Below are positions 1 to 8,181 of a DNA stretch of 64,000 nt, one piece after another. Each line of letters starts with the position of its first letter. Position 1 is the first letter of the stretch. This DNA is from Allorhodopirellula heiligendammensis (GTDB taxonomy: Bacteria > Planctomycetota > Planctomycetia > Pirellulales > Pirellulaceae), in assembly GCF_007860105.1 (NCBI RefSeq), contig NZ_SJPU01000001.1, forward strand, positions 1,470,118-1,534,117, read 5' to 3'. Under the pieces are notes generated by a model. The model was given only the letters and a program-made list of their open reading frames with translations. It made no database searches and was not told where the DNA came from. The position numbers and the translations under genes were made by a program.

Positions 1-486
1 GAGGAGATTCGCCCCACCGTGATCAGTCACGCCGCCAATCGTCCGCAATCCGACCGCTCTCGGTTTCTTGCGGAATTCGATTGGACTGGTACTTTCGATC
101 CATCTCCGCTGCTCGCACTGCCGACAGCGATCGATTTTCTCAGTTCGCTCTTTCCAGCCGGGATGAGGGGACTGATGAATGCGAACCACGCCGCAGCCAT
201 CGCGGCGCGAAACGTGTTGGCGGAGACTCTGGAGATTGACCCGCCCGTCCCCGACGCGATGCTGGGCAGTCTTGTCACGGTGCCCTTGCCCGCTGCCAGC
301 TCACGGTCTCGCGACCAGTGGGCTTCACTCCAGCAGCGTCTGCGTGAGCATCACCGTTTCGAATTGCCGGTGTTTCCGGGGTTTGTCGCCGGTACATGGT
401 TCTTGCGAATATCGCTGCAAGCATACAACGACATCCAACAAGTCGAGCGGCTGGCCGAAGTACTGCGGGCGGAGTTGGCGTCGTAG
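1..486 (+). CDS. PLP-dependent class V aminotransferase, C-terminal part (isopenicillin N epimerase-like)
   Basis: The frame is open from the first base of the window, so the 5' end and the PLP-lysine part lie outside it. What remains is about 160 residues typical of the small domain of class V aminotransferases of the isopenicillin-N epimerase (CefD-like) branch: SHAANRP, then FLAEFDWTGTFDPS, a proline-rich 'LPTAIDFL' step, an NHAAAIAARNVL helix and a late VTVPLP strand. The FDWTGT motif near a substrate-binding arginine is characteristic of this branch. These proteins are cytosolic fold-type I PLP enzymes. The true substrate (epimerase, lyase or desulfurase-like) cannot be told from this fragment. 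The first ATG/GTG inside the window is not the real start. Confidence 0.8.
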   Translation, partial: EEIRPTVISHAANRPQSDRSRFLAEFDWTGTFDPSPLLALPTAIDFLSSLFPAGMRGLMNANHAAAIAARNVLAETLEIDPPVPDAMLGSLVTVPLPAASSRSRDQWASLQQRLREHHRFELPVFPGFVAGTWFLRISLQAYNDIQQVERLAEVLRAELAS

Positions 487-564
487 GCACCGTTACCGGG
501 CCATGGGTAGTGGAGGCGAAGGTCAGCTTGTGGCCGAAGATGGGCGTTATGAGAACTGGCCTTG

Positions 565-1017
565 TTAGCTCAATGAGGTGCGCATCCGGCTGGCGAGTCC
601 CCAAAACTGTTCGATCGCGGGAAGCGGTTTGAACTGGTACTTTCCGGGCCCGAGCGCGATCTTTTGCTCGGTATGTTCGGAGAGGACATTTTCGACAGTT
701 TCTTGCGACAGTTCGTTCTTGCTCACATCGATCGCGAGCAGTTCGTCATTGCGATCGGCGTTCAATTCGCCGTAGTTGCGTGCGGGCAGGAAGATCGTGC
801 CATTGTAGAAATCGACCGCGAAGGCGATTACTCCAGGAACCAAAAATAGCATCAAGCCCACGCCATCAAGGGCTGCGACCTTCCAGTCGATGGGACCTGT
901 GCGAGGTTGACCAACGCGTTCGGGGTGGAGGATCGACCCGCAGCCCGTCAGCGTAGTCGCCGATACCGAAAGTGAACTCGCGATGAGGAACCGGCGGCGA
1001 TCTTGAATGCGTGACAC
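565..1017 (-). CDS. Small lipoprotein, YceK-like
   Basis: With the GTG start at 1017 the protein is about 150 residues and begins with a basic stretch (RIQDRRRF), a hydrophobic run and the lipobox TLTGCGS, so it should be a lipoprotein. A start at 1083 (ATG) adds 22 residues in front of the signal peptide and looks less likely. After the lipid-anchored cysteine there is one long hydrophobic segment (GVGLMLFLVPGVIAFAVDF) followed by NGTIFLP, a pattern seen in small YceK-like lipoproteins. The rest is polar and has no catalytic motif that I recognise. It stands alone, with its 3' end facing the aminotransferase. Function unknown. Confidence 0.65.
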   Translation of the reverse strand: MSRIQDRRRFLIASSLSVSATTLTGCGSILHPERVGQPRTGPIDWKVAALDGVGLMLFLVPGVIAFAVDFYNGTIFLPARNYGELNADRNDELLAIDVSKNELSQETVENVLSEHTEQKIALGPGKYQFKPLPAIEQFWGLASRMRTSLS

Positions 1018-1189
1018 CTTGAACGATACTCCAGAACTGACGAGGCATCTGTCCAACGAGCATGCCGACAACACGCGACACACGGACAGAGATCACCTTC
1101 AGTTACTGCATCGACAAAGCGTAGGTCCAGATCAATGACGGCTGACCGCGAGCCACACCAGCGGGATGAGTGAAGGCCGGCTACTCTCG

Positions 1190-1717
1190 TTAGCGGTCCC
1201 GGACGTAGACGGGAACGATATAGGTGATGTCGGCAGGGCTGCCGCTGGTCGTCATCAGTCCAGCAGACCAGGTCGGGCGCAGGGAGGGCAGCAGTCCCCA
1301 TCGCTCTGCTTCCAAGCGAGCCGTGATCGCACGCATTTCGGCGAGCGCCCGGGCCTGGCGAATCCGCATCGCTTTGGATGGTTGCTGGACGGCTCGCGAG
1401 CCTGATCGATCGGTCAGGCGCAAGTCGGATGGGCTCTCGACGGCGCGGCGGGCTGCCTGACGGGATTGAGCGGTTTCACTGCTAGGAACGCTAGCTGGCG
1501 CAGGCAGCGACTCAAATTCTGCGGGCTCTTCATTCGTCTCGGCCGGGATCATTGGATCAGCGGCGCCGACCTGATCGAAGAACGCGAAAGTTTCATTGTC
1601 AGTTTGCGCGAACAGCTCGTCATAATCCTGCGCGCCCGCTGTCGACGCGGTCGCCAAAACAAACATAGTTGTGACCAGTCGAAAAAAACGCTGCGATAAA
1701 AGAAATCGTCGATTCAT
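1190..1717 (-). CDS. Exported protein of unknown function
   Basis: About 175 residues from the ATG at 1717, chosen because it places a Sec signal peptide directly at the N-terminus: MNRRFLLSQRFF, a hydrophobic run (LVTTMFVLATAST), then AGAQDYDE as a likely signal peptidase I site. A start 17 codons upstream would bury the signal. The mature part is acidic and Pro/Glu/Ser rich in its first half, then has a basic helical stretch (RIRQARALAEMRAITARLEAERWG), and ends with a beta-rich tail containing ITYIVPVYVRDR. I do not recognise a family. It is transcribed away from the lipoprotein gene at 2046, with a 328-base gap between them. Confidence 0.6.
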   Translation of the reverse strand: MNRRFLLSQRFFRLVTTMFVLATASTAGAQDYDELFAQTDNETFAFFDQVGAADPMIPAETNEEPAEFESLPAPASVPSSETAQSRQAARRAVESPSDLRLTDRSGSRAVQQPSKAMRIRQARALAEMRAITARLEAERWGLLPSLRPTWSAGLMTTSGSPADITYIVPVYVRDR

Positions 1718-2045
1718 GATCCCGGGCCCGAAAGAATGCGTGGCGTACGAGGGAGCTATCGTCGACACCCTCGCCGGCTATCGAGACACACTGCATGTTT
1801 TTCTGTTCGCCGCATCGGTTCGATGGCAATTGTGCTCACAACGCCGATTATGCCGCTTTGTAGGTTGCGATTGCCTCCAGTGCGAACGTCGCCAGAAAAA
1901 ACGGCGAGAAGTGGGTGCAAAATTCGATGATTTTGGTAATCTTACATTTCAACGCAGACATCGCGTCGTCAGTGCTAACCGCTGTCGCGGCACGTTTGCG
2001 ATCACTCCTTCCTAACCTCCCTCCGATCACCTACGCACAAAACTC
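1718..2045. other. Divergent intergenic region without a gene
   Basis: About 330 bases between two divergently transcribed small exported-protein genes, so it must hold both promoters. It contains an A-rich patch (CCAGAAAAAACGGCG near 1900) and a pyrimidine-rich stretch just before 2046. I could not define convincing -35/-10 boxes, and no reading frame in it looks like protein. Confidence 0.5.
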
Positions 2046-2285
2046 ATGACACACAAATTTCTCTCGAGTATTTTCGCACTTGCCATTTTGACGACAACGC
2101 TTGGCTGTCCTCCACCAGCACCGCCTACTGGCGAAGAAGTTGACATCAGCACAGAGCAAACGGCGGACGTCAGCACTGCAGTCGGGGACAATATGACAGG
2201 TGTTGCTGAGGTTCCCTCGGATAACATGACCGGAGTCACCGAGGTTCCTTCGGACAACATGACAACCGGCAGCGAAACTCCCTAG
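2046..2285 (+). CDS. Mini-lipoprotein with DNMTG repeats
   Basis: A 79-residue product with a clear lipoprotein signal: MTHKFLSSIFALAIL, then TTTLGCPPPAPP, where the cysteine is the predicted lipid-attachment site and is followed by a proline-rich linker. The second half consists of three near-identical units of the form (G/S)DNMTGV(A/T)EVPS, the last one shortened, corresponding to roughly 36-bp repeats at 2188-2270. The mature peptide is strongly acidic and has no enzymatic motif. It may act as a surface spacer or bind cations, but that is inference. It ends 9 bases before the tsaE start and may be co-transcribed with it. Confidence 0.6.
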   Translation: MTHKFLSSIFALAILTTTLGCPPPAPPTGEEVDISTEQTADVSTAVGDNMTGVAEVPSDNMTGVTEVPSDNMTTGSETP

Positions 2286-2294
2286 TTTCGGTTC

Positions 2295-2885
2295 GTGCGT
2301 ATTTCAGGCGTCGGTATTGAGCAGCTCGTCCAGCTCGCCCACGCTGTGGTCGAACTGGACGTTCGTTCAGGAAACGCGTCTCGGCCGTTTTGTTTCGGTT
2401 TAGTCGGAACGTTGGGTGCGGGGAAAACTCGGCTCTGCCAAGAGATCGCTCAAGCTTGGGGGATCGACTCGGCTGAGGTGACTAGCCCGACGTTCACGCT
2501 GCTGAAAAGCTACGCAATTGCGAGCCGTGGTGACCCGCCCACCACGGCTCGGCAGCTGCACCATCTCGATCTCTACCGCGTCGGTGATGAAGACGAGCTC
2601 TGGGAGCTCGGATTAGACGAGTTGTGGGAGGCACCCGGTACCTGGACACTTGTTGAGTGGGCGGATCGGTTCGCCGATTGTATGCCAGCGGACATGATCT
2701 GGATTCGCATCGAGGTTGCTGACGACTCGATTGCTGGCAATTTATCGCATGGTGGCGACGGGGCGCCCCAGCCACTGCGAACGATCGAATTGCATTCTAC
2801 AGACCCTTTGCGGCAGGCGTGGTTGCAAGATTTGGGATCACGGCTCGGCGAGATCGGCTTCTCGGGCACGTTTGAGCGCTGCTAG
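2295..2885 (+). CDS. tsaE: tRNA threonylcarbamoyladenosine biosynthesis ATPase TsaE
   Basis: TsaE is the cytosolic ATPase that works with TsaB and TsaD to put the t6A modification on A37 of ANN-decoding tRNAs. The P-loop GTLGAGKT lies at residues 38-45. The switch-like stretch TSPTFTLLKSY follows at about 63-73, then HLDLYR (90-95), and the TLVEWADR signature (118-125) is near the end of the core. At 196 residues it is somewhat longer than bacterial homologues (about 150), because of an insertion around residue 75-87 and a C-terminal tail. The start is GTG at 2295, the only in-frame start that keeps the usual N-terminal length. Assignment is firm on motifs. Confidence 0.93.
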   Translation: MRISGVGIEQLVQLAHAVVELDVRSGNASRPFCFGLVGTLGAGKTRLCQEIAQAWGIDSAEVTSPTFTLLKSYAIASRGDPPTTARQLHHLDLYRVGDEDELWELGLDELWEAPGTWTLVEWADRFADCMPADMIWIRIEVADDSIAGNLSHGGDGAPQPLRTIELHSTDPLRQAWLQDLGSRLGEIGFSGTFERC

Positions 2886-2905
2886 ATAGCCCTACCGCGC
2901 TATCT
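2884..2905 (+). terminator. Possible terminator hairpin after tsaE
   Basis: A perfect 7-bp stem, AGATAGC paired with GCTATCT around the 8-base loop CCTACCGC, begins inside the tsaE stop codon and is followed by a short TTTA. The U-tract is weak, so it may be a processing signal rather than a strong terminator. Confidence 0.35.
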
Positions 2906-2975
2906 TTAGCGGAAAACCAAGAAACGTCTTCATTTTTTGTGTTAACCTTCCACCTCTTATTGGAATATAAGGGGT

Positions 2976-3518
2976 ATGGAACCGCATCAACAATCTGACG
3001 ATGAGACGGAGTTCGTGGCGATGCTCACGGGCAACCAGAGCGCAATCGTGCTGGCAGTGCGTGCGTTGATGCCTGGAGAGCGTTCCGTTGACGAGGTGGT
3101 GCAGCAGACCAATGCCAAGCTTTGGCAGAAACGCGGTGACTTCGAACGCGGGACGAACTTTCGTGCTTGGGCCGCCGCCATCGCTCGCTATGAGGTCTTG
3201 AACTACCGCAAGCAGCAGGCTCGCGATTCTCGGCTGACGTTTTCGGACGAGTTGGAGCACCAAATTGCCAGCGAAGTGGGCGAGCTGAATGATGATTTGC
3301 TTGACCGCCATGCTGCTCTGCAGGAGTGCCTTCACGAGCTCAAGCCGGAAAGTCGCGAGTTGCTGCTATCTCGCTACAACAGCGACGAGACTTTGGCGGA
3401 GCTCGCTTGTCGCATTGGACGTTCGGTTGGTGGGGTAAAAGTGACACTCTGTCGACTTCGTACCTCGCTGGCGCAATGCATCGAGCGGCGACGCAGTACT
3501 GAGGAGGGCTTGGTATGA
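2976..3518 (+). CDS. ECF-type sigma factor (Rhodopirellula/Verrucomicrobium family)
   Basis: A 180-residue sigma-70 family factor with regions 2 and 4 only. The region 2 part (residues about 10-90) contains DEVVQQTNAKLWQK and the conserved FRAWAAAIARYEVLNYRK helix. Region 4 (about 115-170) contains LKPESRELLLSRYN and the helix-turn-helix ETLAELACRIGRSVGGVKV, then LCRLRTSLAQCI. This is the planctomycete/verrucomicrobial ECF subgroup that is usually coupled to FecR-type membrane proteins. Here its last codons overlap the next gene by 4 nt (ATGA), which implies translational coupling. It should direct RNA polymerase to an unknown regulon, possibly including the genes just downstream. Confidence 0.92.
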   Translation: MEPHQQSDDETEFVAMLTGNQSAIVLAVRALMPGERSVDEVVQQTNAKLWQKRGDFERGTNFRAWAAAIARYEVLNYRKQQARDSRLTFSDELEHQIASEVGELNDDLLDRHAALQECLHELKPESRELLLSRYNSDETLAELACRIGRSVGGVKVTLCRLRTSLAQCIERRRSTEEGLV

Positions 3519-5185
3519 ACCGGGAAGAGCGTCTGCTGCTAATTGATTCGCTGCTCGACGGCAGTATTGACGAGGCCAACCTGCTACGAATTGAAGCCGA
3601 GTTGAGCGTTGATCCCCAGGTCCGTCAGGAATACTACCGTCGGTTGCAGCTCGACATCCTGCTCAAGCGTGAGGCCGAGTCGGGCTCATCCGTAACAGCG
3701 GAAGTCGTCGAGACGTTTAATCGTCTGCCGATGGAGTCGAAACGCGTGCCGAGTTCAGCTCCGGGCAAATTGGTCAAAATCCTGGCGGGCTCGCTGGTGG
3801 CAATCGCCGCCACGATGCTCTTGGTCGTCTCTGTCAATCGAGCGATCGTTCCCTCGGGCGGGGATGTCCGGGGCGACTCGATTGCGACATCGCGGGAGCC
3901 TTCGGCGAGCGGCTTTGCCGTACTCGGCGGCCTCGAAGATGCCATCTGGGCAGGCGCTCCGATTGCCGTTGGAGACCTGCTGCCGACCGGCGAACTGCAT
4001 TTGAAGTCGGGGCGGGTTCATATTGAGCTTTTTAGTGGAGTTCAGTTGGTGCTCGAGGGAGATTCGATATTCTCGATCGATTCGCCGATGCAAGTGACGA
4101 TGGCGAGCGGAAGTGCGCGGGCCCGTGTGCCGGAGCCGGCTCAGGGATTCCGAATCAAGACTTCCTCTGGGGATGTTGTTGATCTGGGCACGGAGTTTAG
4201 TGTCGACGTCGACGACAGTGGCGCGGACGTTCACGTCGTCGATGGCGAGGTTGAACTGCATCCTCACCGCAGCGACTCGCTGCGAATCGAGGCTGGAGTG
4301 TCCCGCCGCCTGGTGGGCACCGGCGGGATTGCCAACGCATCGACAGCGACATCGGTAGCAATCGGTCCGAGTGAGTTCGATGATCTTCGCCAGCAGCAGC
4401 AAAAGCAAAGGCTTGCGCACTGGACAGCGGCCCGCGCGGCGATGGCGATGGACCCGCGGGCGGTCGCTCACTTTCAATTCACTTCCGGGGTCTCAAATTC
4501 ACGTCAAGTCGAGAATCTGGCTCGTGGGGCGAGCCGTCCCGCTTCGGATGGAACAACCGTCGTCGCGTCTCGCACCTTGGACCGTTGGGGACGGCATGAT
4601 GCGGCCCTGGATTTCAGCCGGGTGGGTAGCCGCGTGCGTGTGAATGTTCCCGGCGAGCATCGAGGTCTGACGCTCATGTGCTGGGTCAAAATCAATAGCC
4701 TCGATCGCTGGTACAACTCACTGTTCTTGACCGATGGTCATGATGACCGTGAACCGCATTGGCAGTTGATGGACGATGGCAGGATCTTTTTCTCGGTCAA
4801 AGTTCCCGCTTCGATTGCTGGCGAACACAAGTCGGGAGCCATGGCTCAGCAAGTCTTTTATTCGCCGCAGGTTTGGGACGCGTCTTGGAGCGGACGATGG
4901 GTCATGTTGGCGGTTACCTATGACGTCGATCAGGCCCGGGTCACCCACTATGTCAATGGTGAAGCGATCAGTAGTGAATCGATCCCTGAGGACATGTTGG
5001 TCGACTCGATCCGCATCGGTCCCGCGTCGATCTGCAACTGGAGTGATCCGAAGTATCAAACAGACCCGCAGTTCGTGCTGCGGAATCTAAATGGAAGCAT
5101 GGATGAGTTTGCGTTGTATTCGGGTGCACTGCCCGCTGATGAAATCTTGCAATGGTATCGCGATGGAGATTCCGGTGAACTTTAA
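3515..5185 (+). CDS. FecR-domain protein with C-terminal LamG-like domain (probable sigma-factor regulator)
   Basis: A 556-residue single-pass membrane protein. The N-terminal 80 residues are helical and charged (EERLLLIDSLLDGSIDEANL), matching the cytoplasmic anti-sigma-like part. A hydrophobic segment at about 87-107 crosses the membrane. A FecR-like beta region follows at about 145-265, with the hallmark DLGTEFSV and VVDGEVELH motifs. The last 200 residues form a concanavalin/LamG-like domain (LTLMCWVKIN, MDEFALYSGAL). FecR proteins relay an outside signal to an ECF factor, and LamG folds often bind glycans, so the inferred role is to sense a surface ligand and control the coupled sigma factor. 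It overlaps that factor by 4 nt, and its own 3' end overlaps the next gene by 23 nt. Confidence 0.88.
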   Translation: MNREERLLLIDSLLDGSIDEANLLRIEAELSVDPQVRQEYYRRLQLDILLKREAESGSSVTAEVVETFNRLPMESKRVPSSAPGKLVKILAGSLVAIAATMLLVVSVNRAIVPSGGDVRGDSIATSREPSASGFAVLGGLEDAIWAGAPIAVGDLLPTGELHLKSGRVHIELFSGVQLVLEGDSIFSIDSPMQVTMASGSARARVPEPAQGFRIKTSSGDVVDLGTEFSVDVDDSGADVHVVDGEVELHPHRSDSLRIEAGVSRRLVGTGGIANASTATSVAIGPSEFDDLRQQQQKQRLAHWTAARAAMAMDPRAVAHFQFTSGVSNSRQVENLARGASRPASDGTTVVASRTLDRWGRHDAALDFSRVGSRVRVNVPGEHRGLTLMCWVKINSLDRWYNSLFLTDGHDDREPHWQLMDDGRIFFSVKVPASIAGEHKSGAMAQQVFYSPQVWDASWSGRWVMLAVTYDVDQARVTHYVNGEAISSESIPEDMLVDSIRIGPASICNWSDPKYQTDPQFVLRNLNGSMDEFALYSGALPADEILQWYRDGDSGEL

Positions 5186-8036
5186 ATTGATTTCGAGGGT
5201 CGGCACGGCTGCTCTTGTTCTGAGTGTTTGCAGCTTGAATGCTGCGGCGGACGAAGTGACGGAGCGGCTGTTTACGCTCAAGGTGCTTCCCCTGCTCAAA
5301 GACAAGTGCCTTGGCTGTCATGGTGGTGACCAAGAGGACATCAAGGGGGATTTCAGTGTGCTGACGCGAGAGGCACTGCTGCATGGCGGTGAATCCGAGG
5401 AGCCGGCAGTTGTGCCTGGACATCCCGACGAGGGCACGCTCGTTTCGGCAATTTCCTGGGAAGACTATGAGATGCCGCCCAAGGAGAATGATCGGCTCAA
5501 CGAAGACCAGATTGCGATCTTCCGGCGTTGGATTGAACAAGGTGCACCATGGCCCGACGAGGCGCAGCAAGCCAAGTATCGCCAGGAAGAAAGCATGCTT
5601 GAGACGACCGAAGATGGCGTGATCGTGACGACCAGCGGAGGCACGTCGAGCGAATGGACGAATCGCCGCTATCAGCCCGCTGATCTATGGGCGTACGCGA
5701 ACGTCAAACCGAAGTCCGAGTTGCTTCCCAGCGATGTCGAGGCTCGTGACGCAATCGACTTTTTTGTGAACCGAGGCCTCCAACATGCCGGCTTAACTGC
5801 GGCAGCCACAGCCAGTCCGAGGGCGTTGATCCGTCGGGCGACCTTTGATTTGACGGGGCTGCCACCGACTCCTGAAAAGATTGATGCATTCGAAATTGCG
5901 TACCAAGCAGACGCGCAACAGGCTTGGGAGTCGCTGATTGACGAACTGCTCGAAAGCCCTCGCTACGGTGAGCATTGGGCGCGTCACTGGTTTGACGTGA
6001 CGCGTTACGCTGATACCGGCGGAATGTCCAACGACTATGAACGCTCCAATATGTGGCGGTATCGGGACTACGTCATTCGGGCGTTCAATGAGGATAAACC
6101 CTATGACGAGTTTGTGATCGAACAGTTGGCTGGGGACGAACTCGCCGATCGATCGGTGGCTGCCCGGAAGGGCGACGACCGCAAACAAATCGAACAAACG
6201 CAAATCGAGGGAGACTACACGCCTGAGGAAGCGGAATGGATCGTAGCTACTGGTTTTCTCCGGATGGGGCCGTGGGACAACGCGATGATTGAAACCGAGG
6301 AGGCTCGGCAGATTTACTTAGATGACGTGCTCAATATCACCGGTCAAGCTTTTCTGTCGACGACGATGCGGTGCTGTAAATGTCACGATCACAAATTCGA
6401 TCCGATTCCCACGCGGGACTACTACCGCATGTATTCTGCGTTCGCAGGAACGCACATGGCCGAACGCAACGTTCCCATGCTTGCCGAGGAGAACCAGAGC
6501 GGTTTCGCCGAGGGACGCGAGCACGTGAAAAAAATGCTCGATTTTGCGGTCGCAGAAAAGAATCGTCTTGTCGAGAAACGCGAAGCTGCCGCGAGGGCTT
6601 GGTTCGACGAGCATCAACTTCCTTACAAGGACGAGAACGCTCGGAAGGATCTGCCAGATGAAGAAAAGCCACCCCGGGCGGTCGGGTTGGATCACGTTGA
6701 GCAAGGCCAATTGAAGGTTCGCGAGCAGGATGAGTGGATCTGGCGGCGCAGGCTCGAACGTTACCAACCGATGGCCCAGAGTGTGTTCAATGCCGATTCC
6801 GCTACCATGGCGTGGAACGGCGCTCGGCACCTGCGAATTACACGCAAACCTAAAAAACAGAACGAGTTGGAGAACTTTATTCTCATTGGCGGAGCCTTGA
6901 CGGCTCTGGGCGATAAGGTGTTGCCGGGGGTGATGAGCGCGGTCGTGATGCCGGTGAGTACCGCGAAGGACGACCCGTACCTGATTACCAACGATATCGA
7001 TGGACGTCGGCTGGAATTGGCTCAGTGGATTGCGAATCCGCACAATGGTTTGGCAACACGCTCGATTGTTAATCGGATTTGGCAATTTCACTTTGGGACT
7101 GGGTTGGCAGCCAACTCGACTAACCTCGGTGCCAAGGGGGCCAAGCCCTCTTATCCTGAATTGCTCGACTATCTTGCAGGCGACTTTGTCGAGGGTGGTT
7201 GGACGATGAAGCGAATGCATCGCATGATCATGTTGTCCGATGTGTACCAAAGAGCCTCGTCACCAGTGGATCGTCGCGTCAGCGAAGTGGACCCAGACGA
7301 TCGCCTGCTTTCGCACTTTCCACGACGGCGATTAGCAGCTGAAGAAATCCGCGATGGCATCCTGTCCTCGACGGGCGAGCTGGTGCACTGCGACGGGGGT
7401 TTGCCCGTGATGCCCGAGATCAATATGGAAGTGGCATTGCAACCGCGGATGATCCAGTTCTCCCTCGCACCGGCCTATCAGCCCTCACCGCTGCCGGAGC
7501 AACGCAATCGGAGAACTGTCTACGCCTACCACGTCCGTGGCCAAGCGGATCCATTCACAGAGTTGTTCAATCAACCGAATCCGAATGAGTCTTGTGAAGT
7601 ACGCGAGTCGGCCGCAGTAACTCCCCAGGTTTTCACGTTGCTCAACAGTGATTTGATTGTTGATCGCAGCATCGCGTTAGCGTTGCGCCTCGAGCAGGAT
7701 GCGGACACGTTGCCAGAGCAGATCGATCGAGCGTTTCGATTGGTGTTGGGGCGGCATGCCTCGAAGCAGGAGTCGCAGTGGATGTCCGAGTACGTCAACG
7801 ATATGCAGGCTTACCACGAGGGCGTGACTCCTGAACGACCTGAGTATCCCGAACAGATTACTCGTTCCCTGGTCGAGGAGTTCTCAGGTGAACCGTTCGA
7901 GTACACCGAAATTCTGCCTGGCTTTGCCAACTACCAACCTGACACGAAGCCCAGTGATGTGTCGCCACGTCAGCGAGCAATCGCGGATATGTGTCTGTTG
8001 CTATTGAACAGCAACGAATTCATGTACATCGATTGA
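5163..8036 (+). CDS. Exported PSCyt1-DUF1549-DUF1553 (PSD1) protein with c-type haem motif
   Basis: A 957-residue exported protein. The ATG at 5163 gives a clean signal peptide (FKLISRVGTAALVLSVCSLNAAA), while starts further upstream do not. A planctomycete-type cytochrome c domain follows with CLGCH at residues 49-53. DUF1549 (PSCyt2) covers roughly residues 185-400 and holds ATFDLTGLPPTPE, YGEHWARHWFDVTRYADT and a second CxxCH in CCKCHDHKFDPIP. DUF1553 (PSD1) makes up the second half with NRIWQFHFGTGL, SYPELLDYLA and SDVYQRAS. The family is nearly confined to planctomycetes and relatives. It is always found near DUF1501 genes, and its biochemical activity is not established; an extracytoplasmic redox role is inferred. 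It overlaps the FecR gene end by 23 nt. Confidence 0.9.
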   Translation: MEIPVNFKLISRVGTAALVLSVCSLNAAADEVTERLFTLKVLPLLKDKCLGCHGGDQEDIKGDFSVLTREALLHGGESEEPAVVPGHPDEGTLVSAISWEDYEMPPKENDRLNEDQIAIFRRWIEQGAPWPDEAQQAKYRQEESMLETTEDGVIVTTSGGTSSEWTNRRYQPADLWAYANVKPKSELLPSDVEARDAIDFFVNRGLQHAGLTAAATASPRALIRRATFDLTGLPPTPEKIDAFEIAYQADAQQAWESLIDELLESPRYGEHWARHWFDVTRYADTGGMSNDYERSNMWRYRDYVIRAFNEDKPYDEFVIEQLAGDELADRSVAARKGDDRKQIEQTQIEGDYTPEEAEWIVATGFLRMGPWDNAMIETEEARQIYLDDVLNITGQAFLSTTMRCCKCHDHKFDPIPTRDYYRMYSAFAGTHMAERNVPMLAEENQSGFAEGREHVKKMLDFAVAEKNRLVEKREAAARAWFDEHQLPYKDENARKDLPDEEKPPRAVGLDHVEQGQLKVREQDEWIWRRRLERYQPMAQSVFNADSATMAWNGARHLRITRKPKKQNELENFILIGGALTALGDKVLPGVMSAVVMPVSTAKDDPYLITNDIDGRRLELAQWIANPHNGLATRSIVNRIWQFHFGTGLAANSTNLGAKGAKPSYPELLDYLAGDFVEGGWTMKRMHRMIMLSDVYQRASSPVDRRVSEVDPDDRLLSHFPRRRLAAEEIRDGILSSTGELVHCDGGLPVMPEINMEVALQPRMIQFSLAPAYQPSPLPEQRNRRTVYAYHVRGQADPFTELFNQPNPNESCEVRESAAVTPQVFTLLNSDLIVDRSIALALRLEQDADTLPEQIDRAFRLVLGRHASKQESQWMSEYVNDMQAYHEGVTPERPEYPEQITRSLVEEFSGEPFEYTEILPGFANYQPDTKPSDVSPRQRAIADMCLLLLNSNEFMYID

Positions 8037-8181
8037 GCCGAGAGGCGGATGTCGTTGGTGAACCCACGAGGGCAGTGCCCAGAAGTGTTCGCAAGATTCG
8101 TGGCCCGCTTGACGCGGTCCAGCATGTTTTTCCAACAGTTAATTACCCATCGATGTTTTGTTGCATCGGCCTTTCGCCATA

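Noticed and set aside
3755-4477. A 240-codon open frame on the minus strand opposite the FecR-LamG gene
   Set aside because: It is antisense to a clearly coding region and its translation is Arg/His-rich with no domains; it exists because of high GC at third positions of the real gene.
6318-7250. A 310-codon minus-strand frame opposite the first PSCyt/DUF1553 gene
   Set aside because: Antisense to conserved protein motifs, with no recognisable domain and no ribosome site.
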